From JBASEY01 sp964404285 (GTDB lineage Bacteria > CSSED10-310), in the NCBI GenBank assembly GCA_964404285.1, contig CAYOJK010000008.1:43121-107120 (forward strand): a stretch of 64,000 bases of DNA, in the 5' to 3' direction. Within the stretch, counting starts at the first letter, position 1; every line of letters starts with the position of its first letter. Positions 35,801-44,386 of this stretch are shown here, one piece after another. The notes beneath the pieces were generated by a model. That model was given only the letters and a program-made list of their open reading frames with translations, was not told the origin of the DNA and searched no databases. A program made the position numbers and the translations under genes.

Positions 35801-36694
35801 ATGTATACCCCACTAATCAAAACAATAGACTATATTATCAATATCTTAATCGTTCTTTTTATCATGAAATTGGTGATCGATCCCAGGGACTTTTTTTTCA
35901 ATTCGGCATTGCGTCCAATTGATGCGATAACGGGTCCGATCTTGGCACGAATGCGTAAGTTTGTAAATATCAACCGTCATGGTAAAGATTATATGCCTGT
36001 AGTAGCCATTATTATTCTGATCGTGCTATATGTTTTGGCCTATTGGCAGATAACGATTCATTATAGGGAGTTTATCTCTACAAGCTCATCGAATTTGACG
36101 ATATTGCAGGCAATTGCTGAGAGTATGGGAAGGCTACTGATATTTTTGATTCAATTTATGGCTTTTGGTTTTTTTGTATTTGCCATGACACCAACGTATT
36201 CGAAAAATCCGATTTCAGGTTTTTTTCTGAATATAATCACACCATTTGGAAGTTTTTTTGGAAAAAAAGAAAGCAATACCAGTAAAAAATCATTGTTAAC
36301 AATAGCGGGTATTGTCGTTTTTTTGCTGAGCTTTTTTATCATAATAGCGCTTAAAGCGCTTGTAGCGCCCTCTTTTAGCAGTTATATAGCATCTTGGAAA
36401 ACCTGGATACACCCCATCTTTTTTATCCTGCTCAAGGCATTGAGCATTTATCGGTTTCTAGTTTTTCTGCTAATACTATCCGTTATTTTTTCCTGGCTTG
36501 ACTTGGAAGTACGTAACTCATTTGTCAATCTTGTCTATATGCTGACTGAACCCATGTTGTTGCCTATCCGCCGAATTATATCTCCTGCAGGTGGTCTGGA
36601 TTTATCCCCATGGTTAGCCAGTTTAGCCATTTGGTTCACCGGCCAGGTTTTTACCAAAATACTTATCTCTTTGGAGCTGTTTATTTTTGTTTGA
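35801..36694 (+). CDS. YggT-family membrane protein
   Basis: 297 residues with about six to seven hydrophobic helices. Two YggT units: a divergent N-terminal one (1-150), then a clear C-terminal one (about 200-297) with 'LVFLLILSVIFSWLDLE', 'VYMLTEPMLLPIRRIISPAGGLDLSPW' as the family's hallmark (shortened here as 'PMLLPIRRIISPAGG'). The usual YggT is about 100 residues per unit; a two-unit form is common. It is next to yggS as in many bacteria. Proposed roles include osmotic tolerance and cell-division-related membrane function; none is proven. Confidence 0.87.
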   Translation: MYTPLIKTIDYIINILIVLFIMKLVIDPRDFFFNSALRPIDAITGPILARMRKFVNINRHGKDYMPVVAIIILIVLYVLAYWQITIHYREFISTSSSNLTILQAIAESMGRLLIFLIQFMAFGFFVFAMTPTYSKNPISGFFLNIITPFGSFFGKKESNTSKKSLLTIAGIVVFLLSFFIIIALKALVAPSFSSYIASWKTWIHPIFFILLKALSIYRFLVFLLILSVIFSWLDLEVRNSFVNLVYMLTEPMLLPIRRIISPAGGLDLSPWLASLAIWFTGQVFTKILISLELFIFV

Positions 36695-36709
36695 TGAGCA
36701 TTATGGACC

Positions 36710-37774
36710 ATGAATACCTCTCCATCTAATCTCCAAAGGATTCTTATCGTCAAAACACATGCTTTGGGTGATCTCTTATTGCTGACTCCGGCTTTACGGG
36801 CTTTAAAGAAACATTATCAGACCGCAAAAATTGATTTTTTAACAGGATATTGGTCATCAGAAGCAATTAAAAGCAATCCTTATATTGACTCAATCATTTC
36901 TATCCCAGACCAAGTGTTTCACGATCCTAAACCACTAGCTTTAATGCGACTAGCCAGGCGTTTACGACTCAACGATTATGACTTTGGAGTTATATTTCAA
37001 CCTTCTCAATTTATGCACTGGTTTGTGAGATTAGCTGGAATAAAGCATATTGCGGCTCCTGTATCCGGTCGTTTTCACTATCCGGTTCATTATGCATCAA
37101 CTTGGCGCTTAAACAGAAATCGATACATTGTCGAAGACTTTCTTGATGTTGTTAGAAGCATGGGAATCTCTTCGGATGGCATTGAGCTGGATTTTGTTGT
37201 TCCAGAAGGAGCAATCCAATCGGTTGCTACCTTATTGCATGACAGCCATCTAAAAAAAAGAGAATATATCGTTATATGTCCAGGGGGAGGGCGAAATCCT
37301 AGAGATTGGGTTGCGCAGAAGATTTGGCCAGTAGAGAATTATTTTCAACTAGTCGGACGAATACAAAAGGAGGGAATTAAGGTTGTTCTAGCTGGTGCTG
37401 AGTCGGATCGTGAGCAAATCCGATCGCTACTGGACATCCCGAATATCATTGATTTGGTAGGTAAAACATCTTTTTCGGAACTAGCAGAGCTTTTGAAAAA
37501 TGCACGAATGTTGATCACCAATGATTCTGCGCCAATGCATCTGGCTCTTTCTGTCGGGTGTCCCTTTATTGCCTTATTTGGCCCTAGCAGATGGCGGGCT
37601 CTTCTGCCGAAAACCGGGCGCTTTGTCGTGATGCATGCGGACATTCCATGTGCTCCATGCTATGATAATGAACCATTTGGAAAATGTGATCGATTTGATT
37701 GCATTCGTTCCATCGATGTGGCTGGAGTTTATGAAAGTGTTATGAAAAATTGGAAACAATGGGCGGATAGGTAA
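36710..37774 (+). CDS. GT9 heptosyltransferase-like glycosyltransferase
   Basis: 354 residues. GT9 motifs: 'ILIVKTHALGDLLLLTPALRAL' in its usual N-terminal place (start and end strands), 'ICPGGGRNPRDWVAQKIWPV' at the nucleotide-sugar site, and 'LITNDSAPMHLALSVGCPFIALFGPS'. A cysteine-rich tail ('CAPCYDNEPFGKCDRFDC') is typical of RfaF-type enzymes. It should transfer a heptose or related sugar to a surface lipid or polysaccharide core in the cytoplasm. No lipid A or core genes are visible in the window, so the acceptor is open. Same strand as its neighbours, six bases before the next gene. Confidence 0.88.
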   Translation: MNTSPSNLQRILIVKTHALGDLLLLTPALRALKKHYQTAKIDFLTGYWSSEAIKSNPYIDSIISIPDQVFHDPKPLALMRLARRLRLNDYDFGVIFQPSQFMHWFVRLAGIKHIAAPVSGRFHYPVHYASTWRLNRNRYIVEDFLDVVRSMGISSDGIELDFVVPEGAIQSVATLLHDSHLKKREYIVICPGGGRNPRDWVAQKIWPVENYFQLVGRIQKEGIKVVLAGAESDREQIRSLLDIPNIIDLVGKTSFSELAELLKNARMLITNDSAPMHLALSVGCPFIALFGPSRWRALLPKTGRFVVMHADIPCAPCYDNEPFGKCDRFDCIRSIDVAGVYESVMKNWKQWADR

Positions 37775-37780
37775 ATCAAT

Positions 37781-40111
37781 ATGGTAGATATTTCTGTTAT
37801 CATTCCTGCGTACAACGCTGAACAGAATATGGAAAATTGTATCCGAGCGCTTGAAAACCAATCATTGTCTCGGGAAATGTATGAGATCATCGTTGTGAAT
37901 GACGGTTCAGAAGATTCGACTGGAGATATTGCCAGAAGCACTTCGGCTAAGGTCATCGATCAGCAGAACCAGGGACCAGCTGTTGCCAGAAACGAAGGTG
38001 TAAAACAAGCTTTAGGCGAAATAATCGTTTTTACTGATTCAGATTGTATTGCAGATAGACATTTTCTAGAAGAAATGGTGACACCATTTTCAGCGCCAAC
38101 TGTTGTCGGGGTAAAGGGAGCTTATCGAACGCGACAAACAGAAATATGGGCTCGTTTTGCACAAGTTGAGTTTATGGAACGTTATTCCAAACTTAGCCGA
38201 TCAGAATCTATTGATTTTGTGGATTCTTATGCCGCAGCGTTCCGAAAGTCAGTTTTTTGCCGTGTCGGTGGATTTGATGCTCATTTCCCTGTAGCAAATA
38301 ATGAAGATGTCGATCTATCATACAAAATTGCCCGTTTGGGACATCCTATGATCTTTAATCCGAAAGCAATTGTCTATCATACTCACCCGAATACGGCAAA
38401 AAAATATCTTAAATTGAAATTTTCACGTGCATATTGGAGAATGCTTGTTTATAGAAAATTCCCAGAAAAAATTGTCAGCGATTCCTATACGCCACAGTCT
38501 TTAAAAGTTCAAATCATTACCACCGGATTGTTAATGCTGTGTCTTTTAGGAAGCCTTTTTCATCCTACCTGTTTAACTGCATCACTCTGGCTGGCGGCTC
38601 TTTTTTTGCTAGCCATAATTCCATTTTTGTATCATGTTATTAAAAGTGACCCGGGCCTTACCTGGATTTGTCCAGGGGCAATATTTCTAAGATCCGTTGT
38701 TTTTGGCACCGGGATGCTTTTTGGAATGATCGCACAGCGAAAACGTCGTGTGCTTTTTCCTTTTCTGTTGTTGTTTAGTGATACGATTGCAGCCACAGCT
38801 GCTTATCTGTTTAGCTTTTGGCTAAGAGCAACCGTGTTCAGGTCAGTTTTAGCTCCTTTCGACCATACACTCAGCTTATATATGTCCTTATTTCCTATCG
38901 TTTTATCTATATTACTTCTTTCTTGCCAATCTTTTGGCCTCTATCGAGAATATAGTCATCACAGTCGGGTAAAAGAGTTTACCAGCGCCACCCGGGCTGC
39001 TTCATATTCTGTTCTTGCCATCATCATTATCTCATTCTTTTTAAAATGGGATTACTCACGTTTATTTATTGTCTTGTATTGGTTCACAGCAGTCATTACG
39101 GTGAATAGTAGCCGAACGTTCGTTAGACGATTTCAAGATCGGCTACGTCAAAAAGGTCTTCAGTCATCACTTGTCATTATCGTTGGTTCCGGCCCTTCAG
39201 CTCAGCAACTTTACAAGCAGCTTTTGGAATCCAAAGATGCCGGTCAACGAATTGTTGGTATCGTTGACGATATACAACCTGAAGAACTTCACCCTGATTG
39301 GGATGGTATTCCTTTTCTGGGTTCGATCTTAAATCTTGAGACAATTATTTCCGAACACAATATTGACGAAGTTTTCATAGCTAAAAGTGACTGGCCTCAT
39401 CAACAGGTTCTGGACCTTGTTGTTCGTTGCGAAAAAACGGGAGCTGGTTTCAAAATTGTCACAGATCTAGCAACAATTGTGACAGTTGGAGCAATACTGT
39501 CAACTGCCTCAGATTTACCCGTGATTGATTTAAAAGAAGAAAGACATGATTGGGGACGTAGAACCTCAAAACGCCTGCTTGATCTTGGTTTAGGAAGCCT
39601 GCTCGCAATACCAGTCTTTGTATTGGCACTGGGGATAGCTGTTTTGGTGCATCTGCTGATTCAAGGATCAATTTTTGTAGAACAAGAACGTGTGGGACGT
39701 AACGGGCGCCTCTTTAAAATGCTCCGCTTCAGAGTTGTGCCCTCCTCATCAAAAGATCCCCTTCTCGAACAAAAAGTGTCACGCTTTGGATTGTATCTAC
39801 AGCGAACACATCTAGATGAACTTCCTCAGTTACTTAATGTGCTACGAGGCGAAATGAGTTTGGTTGGACCTAGACCGGAAGTTCCGGAAATTGTCAGCAC
39901 GTATGAAACATGGCAACGAAAACGACTCGAGGTTCCACCTGGATTGACAGGGCTTTGGCAGATTCTTGGACCAGGTGATAAACCGCTGCACGAACACCTT
40001 GAATATGATTTTTATTATATTAAAAATTATAATATCTGGATGGATTTGAGTATCTTAGTGCAGACGATTCCTGTCATACTAGCAGGTAAAGGAAAAATTA
40101 CCGATTCATGA
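37781..40111 (+). CDS. Fused GT2 glycosyltransferase and polyprenyl phosphoglycosyltransferase
   Basis: 776 residues. Residues 1-240 are a GT2 domain ('IPAYNAEQNMENCI', 'VNDGSEDSTGDIA', 'FTDSDCIADRHF', 'NNEDVDLSYKIARLG'). About four or more helices lie between 245 and 460. A nucleotide-binding domain ('VIIVGSGPSAQQLY', about 465-590) and a bacterial sugar transferase domain (about 600-776) follow, with 'KRLLDLGLGSLLAIPVF', 'VEQERVGRNGRLFKMLRFR' and 'HLDELPQLLNVLRGEMS', which keeps the catalytic Asp-Glu pair, then 'LVGPRPEVP'. The second half is WbaP/WcaJ-like and would start a lipid-linked chain with phospho-sugar; the first half would extend one. Such a fusion is unusual. It overlaps the next gene by four bases (ATGA). 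Confidence 0.87.
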   Translation: MVDISVIIPAYNAEQNMENCIRALENQSLSREMYEIIVVNDGSEDSTGDIARSTSAKVIDQQNQGPAVARNEGVKQALGEIIVFTDSDCIADRHFLEEMVTPFSAPTVVGVKGAYRTRQTEIWARFAQVEFMERYSKLSRSESIDFVDSYAAAFRKSVFCRVGGFDAHFPVANNEDVDLSYKIARLGHPMIFNPKAIVYHTHPNTAKKYLKLKFSRAYWRMLVYRKFPEKIVSDSYTPQSLKVQIITTGLLMLCLLGSLFHPTCLTASLWLAALFLLAIIPFLYHVIKSDPGLTWICPGAIFLRSVVFGTGMLFGMIAQRKRRVLFPFLLLFSDTIAATAAYLFSFWLRATVFRSVLAPFDHTLSLYMSLFPIVLSILLLSCQSFGLYREYSHHSRVKEFTSATRAASYSVLAIIIISFFLKWDYSRLFIVLYWFTAVITVNSSRTFVRRFQDRLRQKGLQSSLVIIVGSGPSAQQLYKQLLESKDAGQRIVGIVDDIQPEELHPDWDGIPFLGSILNLETIISEHNIDEVFIAKSDWPHQQVLDLVVRCEKTGAGFKIVTDLATIVTVGAILSTASDLPVIDLKEERHDWGRRTSKRLLDLGLGSLLAIPVFVLALGIAVLVHLLIQGSIFVEQERVGRNGRLFKMLRFRVVPSSSKDPLLEQKVSRFGLYLQRTHLDELPQLLNVLRGEMSLVGPRPEVPEIVSTYETWQRKRLEVPPGLTGLWQILGPGDKPLHEHLEYDFYYIKNYNIWMDLSILVQTIPVILAGKGKITDS

Positions 40112-41100
40112 TTTCTGTAATTATCCCCTCTTGGAACGGTCGCCATCTATTGCATACGTCTCTGCCGGCACTGTTACGACAACTACCGAAAAAAGTGAGT
40201 GTAATTGTTGTCGATAATGGATCGACAGACGGAACGGTGGAATGGATCAACGAAAACTGGAAAACTGTAATCACGATAGCATTACCGGAAAATCTAGGGT
40301 TCTCTGAAGCTGTAAATGAAGGAATTGTTGCGTCAGGGAATGATGATGTCATCTTATTGAATAATGATACAGAAGTTCTCCCCGGATGGTTGAATGCCCT
40401 ATTGGAAGCCCGCGATAAGTTCACGGATTTTCATCTGTTCACCTCGAAAGTTCTGCATGCAGAACCGCCACATTTGATCGACACAGCAGGCGACGGCTTC
40501 ACAATTGCAGGATTTGGTTATAAAAAGGGATGGCTTGAGCCTGATAGAGGCGCTTATGAGAACCATAATGAAGTCTTTTCAGCTAGCGGATGTGCTATGT
40601 TGATTCGGCGAGAAGTATTTAAAGAAATCGGTTTGTTCGATGAGGACTTTTTTGCATTTGGAGAGGATATCGATTTTTCATTTCGAGCTCGATTAGCTGG
40701 ATTCCGTGTTTTGTATGTACCAAATGCAAAACTTTATCATTCCGTTCGCTCTACTGCAGCGCCAGATCAAACACTCTATTGGTATCATAGAAACCTTGTT
40801 TGGATACTTGTAAAAAATCTTCCTTCCTATCTCTGCCTTCTTTACTGGCCTCATATTTTAGCACATATAATAGGGGTTGGTATTAGAAGTCTAATTGGAA
40901 ACTGGTTTGTGGTTTACTGTCGAAGCTTGGTCTCAGCTATTCAAGGTATCCCCAAAAAAGTGAAACAACGACAAGATATACAAAACTCAAGGAATGTAAA
41001 TTTGAAGGATATTCGAGTACTTATTGATTCAAATTGGATAGCTATTCATTGGAGGTTGCACCAAAAAAAGAAAGCTTATGAATCGAAAAAAAAACATTAA
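40108..41100 (+). CDS. GT2 glycosyltransferase, rhamnosyltransferase-like
   Basis: 330 residues, four-base overlap with the fusion gene. GT2 motifs: 'IIPSWNGRHLLHTSLPALL', 'VVDNGSTDGTVEWI', 'LLNNDTEVLPGWL' (DxD-like), 'AMLIRREVFKEIGLFDEDFF' and 'FGEDIDFSFRARLAGFRVLY', as in WbbL-type enzymes. The C-terminus (about 240-330) is basic and partly hydrophobic, fitting membrane association. Likely adds a sugar to the lipid-linked intermediate begun by the preceding gene. It ends by a four-base tail overlap with the converging GT4 gene. Confidence 0.87.
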   Translation: MISVIIPSWNGRHLLHTSLPALLRQLPKKVSVIVVDNGSTDGTVEWINENWKTVITIALPENLGFSEAVNEGIVASGNDDVILLNNDTEVLPGWLNALLEARDKFTDFHLFTSKVLHAEPPHLIDTAGDGFTIAGFGYKKGWLEPDRGAYENHNEVFSASGCAMLIRREVFKEIGLFDEDFFAFGEDIDFSFRARLAGFRVLYVPNAKLYHSVRSTAAPDQTLYWYHRNLVWILVKNLPSYLCLLYWPHILAHIIGVGIRSLIGNWFVVYCRSLVSAIQGIPKKVKQRQDIQNSRNVNLKDIRVLIDSNWIAIHWRLHQKKKAYESKKKH

Positions 41101-42365
41101 AATAAAGCTTGTTTCAAGTAGTTTTGATAAAGCCGTTCCAGATTATCGGCATCTTGTTCAATTGTTACCACATCAGGAATGTTTTTACGTCGATCCGTAA
41201 TAAGCTTTGGTTGGGTGATAATCGATGCCATAATTTTTGCAAGTGATTGATAATCACCAGGTGGAAACGTCCAACCGGCATCAGTGGCTTCAATTAATTC
41301 CTGAATACCCCCCAAATGGGATCCGATGACGGGATTGCCAGCAGCAAATGATTCTAAAACACTTAAAGGCCTGTTTTCATACCAGATCGATGGAGCAAGC
41401 ATCACATCATGTTTGGTTAATATTGCCGGTAGGTCTTGGCGTTTGAATGTCCCAGCGAAATTGATTGATGGATGAGAGTAACGGCTTGTCCATCGCTTTA
41501 CTCTTTTCTTGGTCTTCAAATCAGCTTCTAAGTCTCCATAAATAGTTAAAGTAGCTGTATCAGAAGGGATTGCGTGAAAAGCTTTCAAGGCAATATCCAC
41601 TCCCTTTTGATGAGAAAGAGTGCCGATATAGCCAAATCTGATAGGGAAGATAATGGAGTCTGAAAGGCTTTTCTTTTGAGCAAATTCGCTAGTGTCGATT
41701 CCGCTTTTCCACAAGATAATCCGGTCTGTATCAAATCCGGCTTCAAATGCAGCTTGGCGAACGGTATTGGAGAGGGCAAGCACTGCTTGACACGAATGAA
41801 GAGCTTCTTTCATTCGTTGTCGGCGAAGAGAATAAAACGTTTTGCCGGAAAACCATATTCTAGGGGCTTTGTATTTAACACTGATACACTTACAGCATGC
41901 TGAGGTCGTATGATAGCTGGCGCAAGGTTTGTTTGAAGAATGCATCAGTATAATATCTGGACAGATAGTCCAAAAATCATGCAGCGTAAAAAAAACAGGA
42001 TATCCAAGTTGAGCGGCAGTGGTTATCAATGAAATCGAAAGATTGATACAATGCTGAAAATGCACGACATCAGGCTTAATAGAATCCAAAAGTTTTACAA
42101 ATGCCAGATCTAAATCGGGATTCCAATATTCCTTTTCGGGGGAATCAAAATCTGAAGGATGTCTAAAATAGGAGTAAACGGGAATAGGTTGAGTTGATCT
42201 GGATAAGATTTGTGAGGCCGGCCCATTAAAAAAAGGTTCTCCACGTGTCAAAACTGTTACTTGATGTTGTTTGTTTTGTAGGGCTATGCAAAGCTGCTTT
42301 GTATAAATTTCTGTTCCTGCACCGCCTGATTGAGGAAACGCATGCACCACCATCAGAATTTTCAC
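41097..42365 (-). CDS. GT4 glycosyltransferase
   Basis: 422 residues, GT-B fold. The N-terminus has 'FPQSGGAGTEIYTKQLC' as the glycine loop. A cysteine-rich insertion ('CASYHTTSACCKC') follows 'TLHDFWTICPD', common in GT4 enzymes of exopolysaccharide clusters and probably a metal knuckle. The donor-side signatures are 'RFGYIGTLSHQKGVDIAL', 'MLAPSIWYENRPLSVLESFA' and 'NPVIGSHLGGIQELI'. Transfers a sugar to a surface glycan precursor. It overlaps the upstream GT4 by four bases and is the last gene of a three-gene minus-strand unit. Confidence 0.85.
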   Translation of the reverse strand: MKILMVVHAFPQSGGAGTEIYTKQLCIALQNKQHQVTVLTRGEPFFNGPASQILSRSTQPIPVYSYFRHPSDFDSPEKEYWNPDLDLAFVKLLDSIKPDVVHFQHCINLSISLITTAAQLGYPVFFTLHDFWTICPDIILMHSSNKPCASYHTTSACCKCISVKYKAPRIWFSGKTFYSLRRQRMKEALHSCQAVLALSNTVRQAAFEAGFDTDRIILWKSGIDTSEFAQKKSLSDSIIFPIRFGYIGTLSHQKGVDIALKAFHAIPSDTATLTIYGDLEADLKTKKRVKRWTSRYSHPSINFAGTFKRQDLPAILTKHDVMLAPSIWYENRPLSVLESFAAGNPVIGSHLGGIQELIEATDAGWTFPPGDYQSLAKIMASIITQPKLITDRRKNIPDVVTIEQDADNLERLYQNYLKQALF

Positions 42366-43549
42366 GCTAAAACCTCCAGTTCATTTAGGCAGTCTTTCCA
42401 AACAGGTATATTATGCTCCAACATTTCAAATTCAAGAATTGAGTCATGTGCACGCTGTCCAACCTCTTTAACCGCTTCAGTGTGGGTCAGGCAATACCTT
42501 AATTTTTGGGTCCATTCTGAAAGAGATTGTGCTAGAAATCCCGTTTTGCCATCGCTGATCAACCGACGGAAATCACTAGTTGGAGTAGCAATACAGGGAA
42601 CTGAAGAAAGTCCGGCTTCCAAATATTTTACTCCACTTTTTGCCATGCAAAATGGGTTTTCAGCTTCTAAAGGGCAGATAACCAAGTTGACTTTTCGGTA
42701 ATAGTTCAAATGCTCAGGCCATGATTTAAACGGTAAATACTGGATTCGGTCGGAAAAATTTCTCAACTGGTCCGGAAGGGGTACAGGTCCGGCAAGGATT
42801 AGTTTCATAGAGGGAAATTCCTGAAAAACAGTGTGTAACGATTCGCTTATAGAATTCAAGTCACGGTGATGCGTTTCTGAACCACTCATGAAACCAAGTG
42901 TCTGATAAGGTGTTTCGTCAATTGATGGTGATAATGCGTTAAGCATATTAGAAGACACTCGATTGGGGATTACGAAAACAGGTTTCTTTCGAAAAATAAT
43001 CTGATCAGCAAGGGTTTGAGTCGAAACTGTAACACTGTCACAGATAGCCAGAGTATTCCTTATTCGTTCAGACATATTTAGATGAAGTTTTTTCTCAAGG
43101 GGGTTTAGAAGATCGAACACGGCAGATTGCCTGTAGATATTCGGATCATGGATAGCATCATCTAAATCAAGTATGACCTTGATGGAGGCTTTTCGACAAG
43201 CGCTTAAAAATGCTTTTAATGTTACTGTCATTGGAAGGCGATGTAAGATTACTAGTTTAACCGAACGAAGAAATTTAAAGTGTTTCAAAGATTTCAAATT
43301 CTGGTATGACAGCATGCGGCTAGTCAGATTCAGAGATTCAAGATTTTGTTGGGAATGATTCACGCGGTAGCGTCTAGACGCGCAGTCAGAATCAAATATA
43401 AATATACAATCTGAGCCTGAATGCATTAATTCGTTTAATAACGGGTTTTCGGGTGTCAGGTAACTGAAAAACCTATGAATCCGTTGGCTGATATTATGTT
43501 TAAACAGATAATAGACGGTTGGTAATCGGTTGCGCGGTATACCGGGCAT
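42362..43549 (-). CDS. GT4-like glycosyltransferase
   Basis: 395 residues, SD AGGAGT six bases before ATG 43549. GT-B type but more divergent: the first domain has 'VILHRLPMTVTLKAFLSACR' and 'KVILDLDDAIHDPN' (the 'DLDD' is common in GT4 enzymes). The donor domain has 'LGFMSGSETHHRDLNSI', 'LAGPVPLPDQLRNF' and 'AKSGVKYLEAGLSSVPCIATPT', where 'YLEAGLSSVPCIA' replaces the usual E-x7-E loop. It probably acts in the same glycan pathway as the following GT4. The nucleotidyltransferase gene lies 12 bases upstream. Confidence 0.8.
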   Translation of the reverse strand: MPGIPRNRLPTVYYLFKHNISQRIHRFFSYLTPENPLLNELMHSGSDCIFIFDSDCASRRYRVNHSQQNLESLNLTSRMLSYQNLKSLKHFKFLRSVKLVILHRLPMTVTLKAFLSACRKASIKVILDLDDAIHDPNIYRQSAVFDLLNPLEKKLHLNMSERIRNTLAICDSVTVSTQTLADQIIFRKKPVFVIPNRVSSNMLNALSPSIDETPYQTLGFMSGSETHHRDLNSISESLHTVFQEFPSMKLILAGPVPLPDQLRNFSDRIQYLPFKSWPEHLNYYRKVNLVICPLEAENPFCMAKSGVKYLEAGLSSVPCIATPTSDFRRLISDGKTGFLAQSLSEWTQKLRYCLTHTEAVKEVGQRAHDSILEFEMLEHNIPVWKDCLNELEVLA

Positions 43550-43561
43550 CGCGACTCCTAG

Positions 43562-44014
43562 CTAAACTTCGTCCTGGTCAATCTCATCTTCTTCCAATTC
43601 CCAACCACGCTCAACACGTGACATACGCATATCTGAGATTGTCTCGGAAGCAACTATCTTAAAATCTTCTAGAACACCTTCCTTGGCATGCAAGATTATT
43701 CCTTCTTCCATGATCTGAATAAAAAATGGGTTTCCCCGTTTCAATTGTAGAACAAAATCATCTCGTGTTTTGGAAATCGGCTGAACGACGCCCCCGCCAT
43801 AGGCATAGATTTCATTCCAGGTTATGGTTCTATCCAAGATAAGTAGGACGTCCACATCGCTGTTATAGGTATAATCTCCACGTGGAAGAGCACCGAACAT
43901 GATGACCAGAAGAGGATCTAATTCTTTGACAACTTTATGAACAAAATCTTCCACTGCCCGAAGATTAGGGTAATTTGGAAAACGTTGTTTTAATTCATTT
44001 AAAATAAATCCCAT
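43562..44014 (-). CDS. MNT-type nucleotidyltransferase-domain protein
   Basis: 150 residues from ATG 44014, which has AAGGAGA six bases upstream; the longer frame from 44059 is disfavoured since it begins near the promoter. The fold motif reads 'FGALPRGDYTYNSDVDVLLIL': the two metal aspartates (DVD) are intact but the usual 'GS' is 'GA'. The remainder is helical with an acidic tail ('ELEEDEIDQDEV'). Small proteins of this type act as antitoxins with HEPN partners or as adenylyltransferases, but no HEPN gene is adjacent. It heads a transcript with two GT4 genes, from the promoter at 44058-44086. Confidence 0.75.
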   Translation of the reverse strand: MGFILNELKQRFPNYPNLRAVEDFVHKVVKELDPLLVIMFGALPRGDYTYNSDVDVLLILDRTITWNEIYAYGGGVVQPISKTRDDFVLQLKRGNPFFIQIMEEGIILHAKEGVLEDFKIVASETISDMRMSRVERGWELEEDEIDQDEV

Positions 44015-44057
44015 ACAATCTCCTTCTTTTCGAAAGAAACAGCGTAAACAAAAGCTC

Positions 44058-44086
44058 ATTATAACAGGTGCTTAAAGAAATTTAAA
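44058..44086 (-). promoter_or_regulatory. Strong sigma-70-type promoter for the nucleotidyltransferase-GT4 unit
   Basis: A perfect minus-strand TATAAT (44063-44058) is preceded by TG one base upstream (TGTTATAAT, extended -10). A TTTAAA -35-like box (44086-44081) lies 17 bases further upstream. The predicted start near 44051 leaves about 36 bases of leader with AAGGAGA before ATG 44014. Confidence 0.6.
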
Positions 44087-44164
44087 GAATTTTTTCCATA
44101 CTTAGAATCAACTAACTTTAAAAAGGTATTAGCCTCTCATAAGTTTTTCCGCTATTATTATCCC

Positions 44165-44386
44165 ATGTTCACTGGTGTTGGCTTTCAGGAAATTGTCGTT
44201 ATTCTCTTGTTGGCGCTTCTATTGTTTGGCCCGAAACGTTTACCTGAACTTGCCAGACAATTGGGGAAATTGACACGTGAGTTACGTCAATTGGTTTGGG
44301 AGTTTCGTTCAGCTGTTGAGCTCGAAGCGCTAGATGCTGAAGATATTGAGTCACAGGAAGACAGTGAAGAAAAAGCAGGTGAATAA
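44165..44386 (+). CDS. tatA: Sec-independent translocase protein TatA/TatB
   Basis: 73 residues. A short N-terminal membrane helix with the family 'FG' hinge ('LLLALLLFGPKRLPELARQLGK') is followed by an amphipathic helix and a charged, acidic tail. TatA polymerises into the channel that moves folded proteins with twin-arginine signals across the inner membrane. The second subunit, tatC, overlaps the end of this gene, and no separate tatB is visible. Length and tail fit TatA/TatB, which cannot be separated here. No SD precedes the ATG; a TATTAT box ends six bases upstream, which could mean a leaderless or very short transcript. Confidence 0.88.
   Translation: MFTGVGFQEIVVILLLALLLFGPKRLPELARQLGKLTRELRQLVWEFRSAVELEALDAEDIESQEDSEEKAGE

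Noticed and set aside
42330..42701. 123-residue plus-strand open frame
   Set aside because: It crosses the junction of two GT4 genes on the other strand and has no recognisable protein pattern.
43562..44014. Toxin-antitoxin module
   Set aside because: The nucleotidyltransferase fold fits an MNT antitoxin, but there is no HEPN toxin gene beside it, and the neighbours are glycosyltransferases.
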